Assembly (NCBI RefSeq): GCF_014645015.1
Contig: NZ_BMLC01000001.1
Coordinates: 372,001 to 436,000, forward strand
Reading direction: 5' to 3'
DNA from: Salinibacterium xinjiangense
Lineage (GTDB): Bacteria; Actinomycetota; Actinomycetes; Actinomycetales; Microbacteriaceae
Length of the DNA: 64,000 bases
Part shown: positions 54,498 through 62,648 of the stretch, piece by piece
How positions within the stretch are numbered: position 1 is the first letter of the stretch
How the letters are laid out: every line of letters begins with the position of its first letter
Made by a program: the position numbers and the translations under genes
Notes under the pieces: generated by a model
Database searches by the model: none
Told to the model about the DNA's origin: nothing
Seen by the model: the letters and a program-made list of their open reading frames with translations, nothing else

Positions 54498-55253
54498 CTA
54501 GTGCTTCGATTTCTTCAGCCCGGCGGCGCGGCGCACCGCGACCCAGAGTGCTGCAAACGATCGCGCGGCTTCGGTGGTCGGCGCGAAGGTGGCGACCGGC
54601 GCGAGCTCCGTGCCCATTCGCTCGATGACGACCGTTGCCGGAACGAACACATCGATCACCTCTCGATGGATGGTCGACAGCGACTCGAGGGCGACCCGGT
54701 GGGCGGTCTTGCGTCGATCCACCATCGACAGGAACGCGAGCACCGGCGTCTTCTTCGCTGTGCTCGCGACGAGGCCGCCGACCTGTTCGAGAGAGCGAAG
54801 CGCCAACGGGGACGGCACGAGAGGCAACACGACGACATCGGCGACGTGGATGGCGTTCTCCGCGACGAGGGAGGCCCCGGGCGGGCAGTCAAGGATCACG
54901 ACGTCGTAGTCACCCCTGACCGAATCCAGCACTCTTGCGATGCGCTGGGTCGACTTCCTGGCGCCGTCGATCACGAGCTCGAGGTCGCGATAGCTGTCGT
55001 CGGCGGGAATCACGTCAAGGCGTTCGAAGGCCGTCGAGCGGGCCGCCTTCCCCGCATCGGTCTTACCGCTGATGAGCGCGTCGACCCCACCCTTGAGCTT
55101 GGGTTTGACGTCGAACAGGAAGGTCGCCGCACCCTGCGGATCCAGGTCCCAGAGCAGCACCCGTAGGTCCCTCGAGGCTTCCCACGCCAGGTTCACCGCC
55201 GCAGTCGTCTTACCGACCCCACCCTTGGTGCTGTACACGGCGACAACCTTCAT
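54498..55253 (-). CDS. ParA/MinD-type ATPase
   Basis: 251 residues from ATG 55253. The deviant Walker A is KGGVGKTT at the N-terminus (MKVVAVYSTKGGVGKTT), with LLWDLDPQGAATFLF and VILDCPPGAS. No ParB gene or parS-like site is next to it, so it is an orphan ParA whose cargo is unknown. TATGGT six bases before the ATG marks a leaderless start. The C-terminus is basic (LKKSKH). Confidence 0.9.
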   Translation of the reverse strand: MKVVAVYSTKGGVGKTTAAVNLAWEASRDLRVLLWDLDPQGAATFLFDVKPKLKGGVDALISGKTDAGKAARSTAFERLDVIPADDSYRDLELVIDGARKSTQRIARVLDSVRGDYDVVILDCPPGASLVAENAIHVADVVVLPLVPSPLALRSLEQVGGLVASTAKKTPVLAFLSMVDRRKTAHRVALESLSTIHREVIDVFVPATVVIERMGTELAPVATFAPTTEAARSFAALWVAVRRAAGLKKSKH

Positions 55254-55259
55254 GCCATC

Positions 55260-55265
55260 ACCATA
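55260..55265 (-). promoter_or_regulatory. Leaderless -10 box of the ParA-type gene
   Basis: TATGGT on the minus strand, six bases before ATG 55253. Confidence 0.55.
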
Positions 55266-55311
55266 GGTGACCGCGGGTGGGGCTCGCCCGGGGTTCGCCG
55301 TAGAATCTCGT

Positions 55312-56778
55312 GTGACCTTCGAGAAGAACCAGCCCAGCGGCATCGACCCGGACGACCTCGACGTCGTGCTGAAAGTGCTGTCGCAGCTGGCCGACGTCGA
55401 CGACGAGCATCCCGACTTCATCACAGTCAGGAGGGCGACCGCGAAGATGTTCAAGGCCGTCAAAAAGGAGCGTCGCCTCGAGAAGCGCGCCGTGATCGCC
55501 GACGCCGACCGCAGCGTGATCGCCGCGACGGCTACGGGAGCGCCGGACCGCATCGACGACGAGACCCGCGGCATCCCGATCTCGACGACCACCACCGCGC
55601 CTACGGCAGGAACGCTCATCAAAGCGCGCGCCTGCTACATCTGCAAGAAGCCGTATACCCACGTGGATGCCTTCTATCACCAGCTCTGCCCGGACTGTGC
55701 GTCGATGAGCCACGCGAAACGCGACGCCCGCACCGACCTTTCCGGAAAGCGCGCACTACTGACGGGTGGTCGCGCGAAGATCGGCATGTACATCGCCCTG
55801 CGGCTGCTCCGGGACGGCGCACACACGACCATCACGACCAGGTTTCCCCGCGATGCCGTGCGCAGGTTCACCAGCCTCCCCGATTCACCGGAATGGATCG
55901 ACCGGCTGAAGGTCGTCGGAATCGACCTGCGCGACCCAGCCCAGGTGATCGGTCTCGCGGATGATGTCGCAGCGGCCGGTCCGCTCGACATCCTGATCAA
56001 CAACGCCACCCAGACCGTACGACGCTCCGCTGGCGCCTACCAGCCGCTGGTGGATGCCGAACTCGCTCCCCTGCCGGACGGTCCGCTCCCCGAGTTGGTC
56101 ACCTTCGGTCACACCAACGACCAGCACCCGCAGGCCCTTGCGCGGTCTGTCAGCGCGCACCCGATCCTGGCCGCCGCGGCCGCGAGGGCAGACGAACTGA
56201 CGGAACAGGCCATGGCGCCAGGCTCGAGCTCGCTCGAGCGGCTCGCCGCGGGCACTGCGATCGATGCTGGCGGGTTACTTCCGGATCTCGACACCGTCAA
56301 TTCCTGGACACAGCATGTCGACGAGGTCGACCCACTCGAGATGCTCGAGGTGCAACTGGCCAACACCACGGCCCCCTTCATCCTGATCTCAAGGCTGCGA
56401 CCCTCCATGGCGTCGAGCGAGGCGCACCGGAAATACGTGGTGAACGTCAGCGCGATGGAGGGCGTGTTCGGTCGCGGTTACAAGGGGCCGGGGCATCCTC
56501 ACACCAATATGGCCAAAGCGGCCGTCAACATGCTCACCCGCACGAGCGCGCGCGAGATGTTCGAAAGCGACCGCATCCTGATGACGAGTGTCGACACCGG
56601 ATGGATCACCGACGAAAGGCCGCATCCGACGAAGGTGCGGCTCGCCGAGGAGGGCTTTCATGCCCCGCTCGACCTGGTCGACGGAGCCGCCCGCGTCTAT
56701 GACCCGATCGTGCGCGGTGAGGCTGGCGAAGACCTGTTCGGCATCTTCCTCAAAGATTACGCTCCGGGCTCGTGGTAG
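55312..56778 (+). CDS. SDR-family oxidoreductase with N-terminal zinc ribbon
   Basis: 488 residues from GTG 55312. The first 110 residues are acidic/basic and unassigned. A Cys4 knuckle follows (ACYICKKPYTHVDAFYHQLCPDC), then a Rossmann SDR domain with LLTGGRAKIGMYIALRLL and INNATQTVRRS; an insertion of about 100 residues separates the halves. The catalytic region SAMEGVFGRGYKGPGHPHTN has no clear YxxxK, because the Tyr-Lys pair is replaced by HPHTNMAK. It is therefore atypical and may not be a standard dehydrogenase. Confidence 0.82.
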   Translation: MTFEKNQPSGIDPDDLDVVLKVLSQLADVDDEHPDFITVRRATAKMFKAVKKERRLEKRAVIADADRSVIAATATGAPDRIDDETRGIPISTTTTAPTAGTLIKARACYICKKPYTHVDAFYHQLCPDCASMSHAKRDARTDLSGKRALLTGGRAKIGMYIALRLLRDGAHTTITTRFPRDAVRRFTSLPDSPEWIDRLKVVGIDLRDPAQVIGLADDVAAAGPLDILINNATQTVRRSAGAYQPLVDAELAPLPDGPLPELVTFGHTNDQHPQALARSVSAHPILAAAAARADELTEQAMAPGSSSLERLAAGTAIDAGGLLPDLDTVNSWTQHVDEVDPLEMLEVQLANTTAPFILISRLRPSMASSEAHRKYVVNVSAMEGVFGRGYKGPGHPHTNMAKAAVNMLTRTSAREMFESDRILMTSVDTGWITDERPHPTKVRLAEEGFHAPLDLVDGAARVYDPIVRGEAGEDLFGIFLKDYAPGSW

Positions 56779-56972
56779 CCATCCCGACGCCGGGCATGCG
56801 GGTCGTCGTGCGGTACAGGCTGCCGTCGGGCCAGGCGACGGATGCCCTCGGAATGCTCCTCAGTGCCGACGAATCCACGCTCGTGGTCGACGGCAAACGC
56901 GGGGTTGAACGTATCGCTGTAAGCACGGTGATCGCGGCCAAGGAAGTGCCCCCGGCACCAACGCCTCGCTAG
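56772..56972 (+). CDS. Small SH3-like domain protein
   Basis: 66 residues from a GTG overlapping the end of the SDR gene by seven bases, so probably coupled. The phrase GMRVVVRYRLPSGQATDALG, VDGKRGVERIAVSTVIAAKEVPP resembles the SH3-like barrel seen alone or at the N-terminus of some actinobacterial GNAT acetyltransferases. Function unknown. Its TAG stop lies in the first unit of the 29-30 bp repeat. Confidence 0.65.
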   Translation: MVAIPTPGMRVVVRYRLPSGQATDALGMLLSADESTLVVDGKRGVERIAVSTVIAAKEVPPAPTPR

Positions 56973-57050
56973 TTTCCCAGCCGGCACAGACGCCTCGCTA
57001 GTTTCCCAGCCGGCGGAGAGCGCCTCGCTAGTTTCCCAGTCGGCGGAGAT
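56962..57050. repeat. 29-30 bp tandem repeat, three copies, over two convergent gene ends
   Basis: Units begin at 56962, 56991 and 57021 with CGCCTCGCTAGTTTCCCAG and differ at few positions. CTAG in the unit is a stop on both strands: the first copy ends the plus-strand gene (56972) and the third ends the minus-strand gene (57028). The array therefore triplicates what was once a four-base overlap of convergent stops. Confidence 0.95.
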
Positions 57051-57804
57051 TGCGAAGGTCCGTCGGCCCCACAACCGGCGAACCCTTGCTTCTGGGCAGG
57101 TCGACGAGGGCCCACACGATGTTCTCGATCGCGAGATACGGAAGGTAGGCCGCGACCTGCAGCACGGCGACCGGCAACAGGAATGCTCCCGCATAGCTGG
57201 CCCAGACGAGCAGTCTCCAGTGGCGACCGCCGATGGCACTGGTGGCCAGAGGCACCGCGAGAACGGCGGCCGCGGCAGGAATCCCCGAGAACGCCAGGAT
57301 GGCACCCCCCACCACGAGCGCCAAGCCGAGGATTCCGAGCGCGAGCATCCCGATGAATCGGGCTATCGAGTGTTTCTGGTACCGCTCGAACGACACCAGC
57401 GTCCACATCAGCCAGGCCCTGAACGGCGCGACTCCCAGCTCACGAAGCCCGAGCCGGAACGCCCGGTCGATGCGCTCCCGCTCGGCGAGCGCATCCACCA
57501 CAGGAAGGACAGACTGCCGCACCCTCCAGCACTCACTGTCATGCACCACGGCGGCGGCCGTCTGCCTACCGTACGAGGCGATCAGGCTCCAGAAGACCAG
57601 CGGCACAGACGCGAGGTCTGTGCGATTTCCCGGCGAGGGCGCGGTGTCGGGAATGTGCGCCTCGGCCCAGGTGATCTTCTGCGGGGAGGTGCCAGCCTCG
57701 ACATAGCCGATGCGCTCCCGAAGCTGGAACGTGGGGGCCGTCACCGGAACCTGTCCCAGTTCGATGGATGTCAACTCCCGACCCGCGCTATCGACGAACG
57801 GCAT
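57028..57804 (-). CDS. DUF1353 family membrane protein
   Basis: 258 residues from ATG 57804, preceded by AAGGGGAG five bases upstream. The soluble N-terminal half has the DUF1353 pattern (TDLASVPLVFWSLIASYGRQTAAAVVHD, ERERIDRAFRLGLRELGV), followed by three hydrophobic helices (about 160-240). DUF1353 domains occur in phage and membrane proteins; function unknown. Its last residues (LRNLRRLGN) end in the 29-30 bp repeat. Confidence 0.85.
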   Translation of the reverse strand: MPFVDSAGRELTSIELGQVPVTAPTFQLRERIGYVEAGTSPQKITWAEAHIPDTAPSPGNRTDLASVPLVFWSLIASYGRQTAAAVVHDSECWRVRQSVLPVVDALAERERIDRAFRLGLRELGVAPFRAWLMWTLVSFERYQKHSIARFIGMLALGILGLALVVGGAILAFSGIPAAAAVLAVPLATSAIGGRHWRLLVWASYAGAFLLPVAVLQVAAYLPYLAIENIVWALVDLPRSKGSPVVGPTDLRNLRRLGN

Positions 57805-57936
57805 CTGCTCCCCTTTCACCGGCGACCGCGACATCGCCCTGTGATCGCACAGTACCGCCAGCGCCAGTCATCCGCCTCCAGTGCGACCCAGGGCGCGGAT
57901 ATCATGGAAACCCGAGACCCTGCGAGGTGATGGCGT

Positions 57937-58506
57937 ATGACCGAAGCCCCACCCGCACGCGTGCCGCGGCATCCTGATGTCGATGGTCGCATATTCGACG
58001 CTGCGCTCGACATCCTCCGGAGCCGCGGGCCACTCGCCGTCAGCATCGAATCGGTGTCTGCGGCGTCAGGAGTCGCGAAGACCACCATCTACCGTCGCTT
58101 CGAAAACCGCGAGTCGCTGTTGACCGCGGCGATCTCAACTGCGACGACCTCGGTCAGCTTCCCGGAAGGGCTCACCGCGAAGGATTCTTTGAGGTGGGTG
58201 CTGCGTCACGCCAGCGACACCATCGAGAACGTGGTCGGCCGTGGCACGGTGGCCGCGATCATCATGAATGAGGATCCGCAGTTCACGCAACTGCTGCTGG
58301 GGATGATCCGCGGCTCCACGAAAGCCTTGCGCAACGACCTGCGCGACCGCGCGATCACCGGCGAGATCAACCGCGACGTCGATATCGAACTCGCGATGAG
58401 CATCCTTCTCGGCGTGGTCGTGGCGGAACTGATCCGCGGCCGCGCGACCGACGAAGCTTGGGTCGACTCCGTGCTCGCCCTGCTCTGGCCGGCCTTCGCA
58501 GTCTGA
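57937..58506 (+). CDS. TetR family regulator, candidate controller of the ether-lipid cluster
   Basis: 189 residues. GAGGTG lies eight bases before the ATG. The HTH (VSIESVSAASGVAKTTIYRRFENRESLL) is standard TetR; the C-terminal part resembles TetR_C domains of lipid-responsive regulators only loosely. It lies at the end of the AGPS operon, convergent to it. The 19-bp palindrome at 61760 is a plausible operator, but the link is by position only. Confidence 0.88.
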   Translation: MTEAPPARVPRHPDVDGRIFDAALDILRSRGPLAVSIESVSAASGVAKTTIYRRFENRESLLTAAISTATTSVSFPEGLTAKDSLRWVLRHASDTIENVVGRGTVAAIIMNEDPQFTQLLLGMIRGSTKALRNDLRDRAITGEINRDVDIELAMSILLGVVVAELIRGRATDEAWVDSVLALLWPAFAV

Positions 58507-58547
58507 GCCGCCGTTGGCCCGCCCGGGGGCGGACCAACCATCCGAAT

Positions 58548-60236
58548 TCACTTCGGGAGAATCTTCCCCGGGTTGAAGTTCTGGGCGGGGTCTGCGCTCT
58601 CGAACAGCCCGGTCATGATTTTCACGCCCTCTTCCGAGATGTCCTGGGTGAGCCACGGCGAGTGTTCCAGCCCCACCCCGTGGTGGTGGGAGATCGTCGC
58701 GTGGTTGTCGACGAAGGCCTGCTGGATGGCGTTCTTGACGAGGTTGTACTCAGCGATCGGGTCGTCGCCGAAGGTGAAGGCGAATGTGAAGTACAGGCAG
58801 GCTCCCGAGTGGTAGGAGTGCGACATGTGGCTCATGATCCAGCCGTCGTTGCCGAGCTGCTCGTACGCGCCGCGGGCCGCCGCATAGACGGCCTCGTGCA
58901 CGCCCACGAGCTTCGACCACGGCGCAGCGGTCTCAGACACGTCGCCCGCCGCACCCATGTCGAGCAGGAAGTCGCGCAGGTAAGGGGTGTCGAACTTCTT
59001 CTGGTCGTACAGGATGCCCGGTCCCGAGCCCACGCCCATTCCACCGTGCTTCTTCACGATGTCATCGACCAGCGATTTCTGGTGCTTCGCGTGCGAGACG
59101 CTGCCCTCGAACCCGATGAACGAGAGGCAGATATCGTCGAGGTTCCAGCCCTTGGCCTTCATAATGCCCGGAAGAGCAGACTCGGCCATGAACTTCGACA
59201 CGCCCTTGCGGTTTTTCGACGTGGCCAGCGAGAACGAGGTCTCCCGCGAATCCGAGATTCGGGTAATGGATGGCGTGGCGTCAGATTCGCTGATGGCCTG
59301 CATGGCGGCAATTCCCGACTTCCAGTTCGGGAAGAAGTAGGCGTAGACGTCTCGTTTTTCGGGAATGCGATGCACCTGCACTGTGACCTCGGTGATCACT
59401 CCGAGCTTTCCCTCACTGCCGAGGATCATTTCGCGCACGCTCGGTCCGCTCGAGGTCGACGGCAGTGGTCGCAGCACGAGCACGCCACCGGGGCGCACCA
59501 CGCGCATGCCGCGGGCGATGTTTGCGATGTCACCGTATTTGTCCGACTGCATTCCGGATGACCGGGTCGCGACCCATCCGCCCACCGTCGAGTGGGTGAA
59601 GCTGTCGGGGAAGTGACCGATGGTCCAGCCCTGTTTGTTCAACTGCTCCTCGAGATCAGGGCCCTGGGATCCGGCCTGGATGCGAGCGAGACCCGAGTCG
59701 GTGTCGATGTCGATGACCGCGCGCAACCGACCGAGGTCGAGAGACACGATCGTGCGGGCCTCGCCAGGGATGGGCTCGAGGCTGCCGGCGATGTTGCTTC
59801 CGCCGCCGAACGGGATGATGACGGCATTGGCGGCGACCGCGGCATCCACGATCTGCTGGACCTCGGCCTCGTCTGCCGGATAGATCACGACATCGGGGCT
59901 GCGAAGGATGGTGTTGCTGCGCACGCGGATCAGGTCGCGGATGCTTTTGCCGTAGGTGTGCACGACCCGAGCCATGTCGTCTGTGGTGACGTTCTCTGCG
60001 CCGACGATCGACGCCAGTTCGGCCGTGAATTCCTCGGTGGCATTGCTTAATGGCACGTTCAGGTCATCGAACGACGGCTCCCCTGTGCGAACGGCGGTGC
60101 CCAGGTCGAGTCCGACCGCAAATTTCACGAACGGTGCGAATCCCGGCTTGTCTTCATGGTGGAACCCCACGCCGTCAACGCCCCAGCCCCACCACTTCAT
60201 GTGGTGCACGGCGTTGCGGTCTATTGCGTTGGTCAT
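58548..60236 (-). CDS. Alkyl-dihydroxyacetone-phosphate synthase (AGPS) homologue
   Basis: 562 residues. The N-terminal MKWWGWG corresponds to MKWNGWG of eukaryotic AGPS. The FAD domain has IIPFGGGSNIAGSLEPI, GHFPDSFTHSTVGGWVATRS and ILGSEGKLGVITEVTV. The C-terminal half keeps SYHSGACLYF, with the Tyr implicated in catalysis, and the active-site triple His in SHHHGVG (517-519). AGPS swaps the acyl chain of acyl-DHAP for a fatty alcohol, making the ether bond. The motifs argue against lactate or glycolate oxidase, a common default label. It is third in an operon after the SDR and acyltransferase; its ATG overlaps the acyltransferase stop by four bases. Confidence 0.88.
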   Translation of the reverse strand: MTNAIDRNAVHHMKWWGWGVDGVGFHHEDKPGFAPFVKFAVGLDLGTAVRTGEPSFDDLNVPLSNATEEFTAELASIVGAENVTTDDMARVVHTYGKSIRDLIRVRSNTILRSPDVVIYPADEAEVQQIVDAAVAANAVIIPFGGGSNIAGSLEPIPGEARTIVSLDLGRLRAVIDIDTDSGLARIQAGSQGPDLEEQLNKQGWTIGHFPDSFTHSTVGGWVATRSSGMQSDKYGDIANIARGMRVVRPGGVLVLRPLPSTSSGPSVREMILGSEGKLGVITEVTVQVHRIPEKRDVYAYFFPNWKSGIAAMQAISESDATPSITRISDSRETSFSLATSKNRKGVSKFMAESALPGIMKAKGWNLDDICLSFIGFEGSVSHAKHQKSLVDDIVKKHGGMGVGSGPGILYDQKKFDTPYLRDFLLDMGAAGDVSETAAPWSKLVGVHEAVYAAARGAYEQLGNDGWIMSHMSHSYHSGACLYFTFAFTFGDDPIAEYNLVKNAIQQAFVDNHATISHHHGVGLEHSPWLTQDISEEGVKIMTGLFESADPAQNFNPGKILPK

Positions 60237-60928
60237 GTCGTTCCTTTCCGGGCGCGCACCGGCATCGGTTGCACAGTTTCATACAGACGGCGAACCTCGC
60301 CTGAAAGTCGTCGGGAGAATTGCTCTGCAGTCTCTCCCTCATCGGGCCTCATCGGCGCTCCGAACACGATGGTGACTGGATGCCGGCCACGGAGGGGCCA
60401 GTTGACGCCCCGGGGCATAGCCTCACTCGCACCGACAAGCGCGATGGGCAGACACGGGGTACCCGTGGCGATGGCAAGTGCTGCTGCACCGGGCTTGAAC
60501 GGGCCCATCTCGCCGTACTTCGACCTGCCGCCTTCAGGAAAGACAAGCAGTGGCACCTTCCGCTCGAGCAGGGCGCGCGATGACCCCGAACGTTTCCCCT
60601 CGGAGTTGCGTTCGATGGCGAACGCGTTGAAAAACAGTGTCGTGAGCCACTTGCGCCACTGCACATCGAAAAAGTAGTCGGCAGCGGCTCCCGCCGCAAG
60701 GTAGCGCGAGAGTCGTCTCGGCAGTCCGCCGATGACGAGTGGGGCATCCAGATGGCTTGAATGATTCGCGACGGCAATATACGGAACGTCCAGGTTTTTG
60801 ATCGCGTCCTCACCGCGGATCGTGACCCGCACGAGCCGCCAGACGACGGGTTTCAGGATTCCGCGCTGGGCGAGGAAGCGCACCCCGGCAACCCCAGAAG
60901 ATGTAAAGCGATCCATCGACGGACTCAC
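60233..60928 (-). CDS. PlsC-type glycerolipid acyltransferase
   Basis: 231 residues. Motif I NHSSHLD (55-61; catalytic His 56, Asp 61), motif III FPEGGRS (130-136) and a late LPIALVG are present. The family acylates lysophosphatidate or dihydroxyacetone phosphate. In this operon it could make acyl-DHAP for the AGPS homologue or acylate the alkyl-G3P product. Its ATG overlaps the SDR stop by four bases. Confidence 0.88.
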   Translation of the reverse strand: MSPSMDRFTSSGVAGVRFLAQRGILKPVVWRLVRVTIRGEDAIKNLDVPYIAVANHSSHLDAPLVIGGLPRRLSRYLAAGAAADYFFDVQWRKWLTTLFFNAFAIERNSEGKRSGSSRALLERKVPLLVFPEGGRSKYGEMGPFKPGAAALAIATGTPCLPIALVGASEAMPRGVNWPLRGRHPVTIVFGAPMRPDEGETAEQFSRRLSGEVRRLYETVQPMPVRARKGTT

Positions 60929-61746
60929 TGGTTTTCGGCCTTCATGTCACTATGTTCGGAGCCCTGGGCCGGTCGGGCTGTGTCAGTTCTGCTCGAGGAT
61001 ATTTTCGAGGAAACCCAGTGGATTACGGGTCGCGGCAAGTGTCGGGCAAACCACCCGAGCACACGGTAGCGAAGAGTCGGTATGGAGATGACCCTGCCGC
61101 GCTCTGCGTCCCGCAAAGCGATGCGCACGACCGTTTCCGGTTCGGTCCACAGAAAGGCGGGGAGCGAGCTTCGACGTACCCCGGATCGTTCGTGCCACTC
61201 GGTGCGAACCCAGCCCGGGAGCACGGCAGTGACGGTGACGCCGGTGCCGCGGAGTTCGACTGACAGCCCCTCGCTGAAGGCCGTCACCCATGCCTTTATG
61301 GCGCCATACGAACCGGTGGCCAGGTATGTCTGCAGGCTCGAGATGTTGATGATCCTGCCGCCGCGGCCCTTCATGGTTCGACCGGCGGCACCGCCGAGCA
61401 CCAGAACAGCCCGACACATCACCTCGAAAGCATGTTCGTGCTGCGAGGTGCCTGTCGAGGTCAGCGGTGCGCCCAGCCCGAAGCCCGCGTTGTTGACCAG
61501 CACCTCCAGGGGCCGCGCCGCATCCTCGATCCGAGCCACGACCCTGGCGACGTCCGCTCGGTCAGCCAGGTCGGCGGTGATCGTCTCAACGTGTATGCCT
61601 GACGCGGCATACAGTTCTGCCGCCATCGCTTCCAATCGCGCTTCATTGCGGGCGACCAGCACTAAATCGAAGCCTTTGGCGGCGAATTGTCGGGCGAATG
61701 CGGCTCCGATGCCGGATGTGCCGCCCGTAATGAGAGCCGTTGCCAT
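60925..61746 (-). CDS. Short-chain dehydrogenase, probable acyl/alkyl-DHAP reductase
   Basis: 273 residues. NAD(P) motif TGGTSGIG (7-14), NNAG, catalytic Ser in NISSLQTYLA and YGAIK (YxxxK) are all intact. The GGWFARHLPRPV-like tail (RVLGWFARHLPRPVIHWVSS) gives a hydrophobic C-terminus that may touch the membrane, as in AYR1/DHRS7B reductases. In the cluster the expected substrate is 1-acyl- or 1-alkyl-DHAP. It is the first gene of the operon, with a TAATGT box seven bases before the ATG. Confidence 0.85.
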   Translation of the reverse strand: MATALITGGTSGIGAAFARQFAAKGFDLVLVARNEARLEAMAAELYAASGIHVETITADLADRADVARVVARIEDAARPLEVLVNNAGFGLGAPLTSTGTSQHEHAFEVMCRAVLVLGGAAGRTMKGRGGRIINISSLQTYLATGSYGAIKAWVTAFSEGLSVELRGTGVTVTAVLPGWVRTEWHERSGVRRSSLPAFLWTEPETVVRIALRDAERGRVISIPTLRYRVLGWFARHLPRPVIHWVSSKISSSRTDTARPAQGSEHSDMKAENQ

Positions 61747-61753
61747 GCCCCAT

Positions 61754-61778
61754 ACATTACGCTACGGGCCCCGTAGCG
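61754..61778. promoter_or_regulatory. 19-bp palindromic operator and -10 box between divergent lipid genes
   Basis: CGCTACGGG-C-CCCGTAGCG (61760-61778) is a perfect inverted repeat with a one-base centre, the size and shape of a TetR operator. On the minus strand TAATGT (61759-61754) abuts it and serves the SDR operon. A TACACT box (61787-61792) on the other side may serve the plus-strand genes. Confidence 0.7.
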
Positions 61779-61829
61779 ACTGGCTAGTACACTTGACGGG
61801 ATTCGTCCCGCGCTTTGGAGGTAGTTCGC

Positions 61830-62648
61830 ATGCCGGAACATAAAGAGGCCCCCGCGGATAGGGAGGTCGACACCATGCGGTGCCCTGCACCCGACTTCGA
61901 CGTCCGCGAATACGCACGCGACGCTGCAGCCAGTCACCGCGACGAATTAGAGCTCGGAGCATACAAGACCTCTCCGCTGGGCGCCGACACTCTCCGTCTG
62001 CTCAGGTACCTACAGATCATCGAACGCGCCACGATGACCCACCTGCGCGGCGTGCTCGTCACGGCCACTCATAAAGACGCACGGATCACGGCGTTCCTCA
62101 CCACCTGGGCTTTCGAGAAGTATTGGATCGCTGACGCCTTCGAACAGATCGGTCTTGCACACCAGCCGGAAGGGACGGATGTCGACCGCGCTCCCTTCAT
62201 CACCCCGGTGGAGCGCACCATCCGCGAAGCCATCTATGCGAACATCGTCGGCCTTCCGATGATCGCGGTGCACATGACGCTCGGTACCATCGACACGTGG
62301 CTGAGCCAGGCGGCATATCGGCGGCTCATCGAAATCGAGCCGCATCCGCAACTCACCAGGACGATCGAGAAATTCCTCGCGCTGAAAGACCGACAGCTGG
62401 AGTTCTTCGAGCTCCAGTCCCGGTACCGCCTGACGGAGTCGGCGCAGGCTCGAAAGATCACGAAGCGCCGCCTCGTGAAGACTCCATGGCCGATCGGCGC
62501 GAAGGCCGAGCCGCCCCACGAGACAGAATTCCTTTTCCAGCGGCTCTTCGGATCAGCTAGAGAGATCATCAGCGAGCTCGACGCCCGCATCGATTCCCTT
62601 CCCGGCCAGTCCGGGCTCAACCTCATTCGAAAGGCCGCCAGGCTGTGA
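61830..62648 (+). CDS. Unrecognised helical protein next to the fatty acyl-CoA reductase
   Basis: 272 residues from ATG 61830 with GGAGG eight bases upstream. Mostly alpha-helical and acidic/basic, with conserved-looking blocks THLRGVLVTATHKDARITAF, WAFEKYWIADAFEQIGL and EKFLALKDRQLEFFELQSRY. No signal peptide; at most one hydrophobic helix (ANIVGLPMIAVHMTLG). The Glu/His spacing could fit a ferritin-like di-iron fold but no strict ExxH motif is seen. Its stop overlaps the start of the reductase gene by three bases, so the two work together. Function unknown. Confidence 0.7.
   Translation: MPEHKEAPADREVDTMRCPAPDFDVREYARDAAASHRDELELGAYKTSPLGADTLRLLRYLQIIERATMTHLRGVLVTATHKDARITAFLTTWAFEKYWIADAFEQIGLAHQPEGTDVDRAPFITPVERTIREAIYANIVGLPMIAVHMTLGTIDTWLSQAAYRRLIEIEPHPQLTRTIEKFLALKDRQLEFFELQSRYRLTESAQARKITKRRLVKTPWPIGAKAEPPHETEFLFQRLFGSAREIISELDARIDSLPGQSGLNLIRKAARL

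Noticed and set aside
58548-60236. D-lactate or glycolate dehydrogenase
   Set aside because: The N-terminal MKWWGWG, the SYHSGACLYF segment and SHHHGVG match alkyl-DHAP synthase rather than those oxidases.
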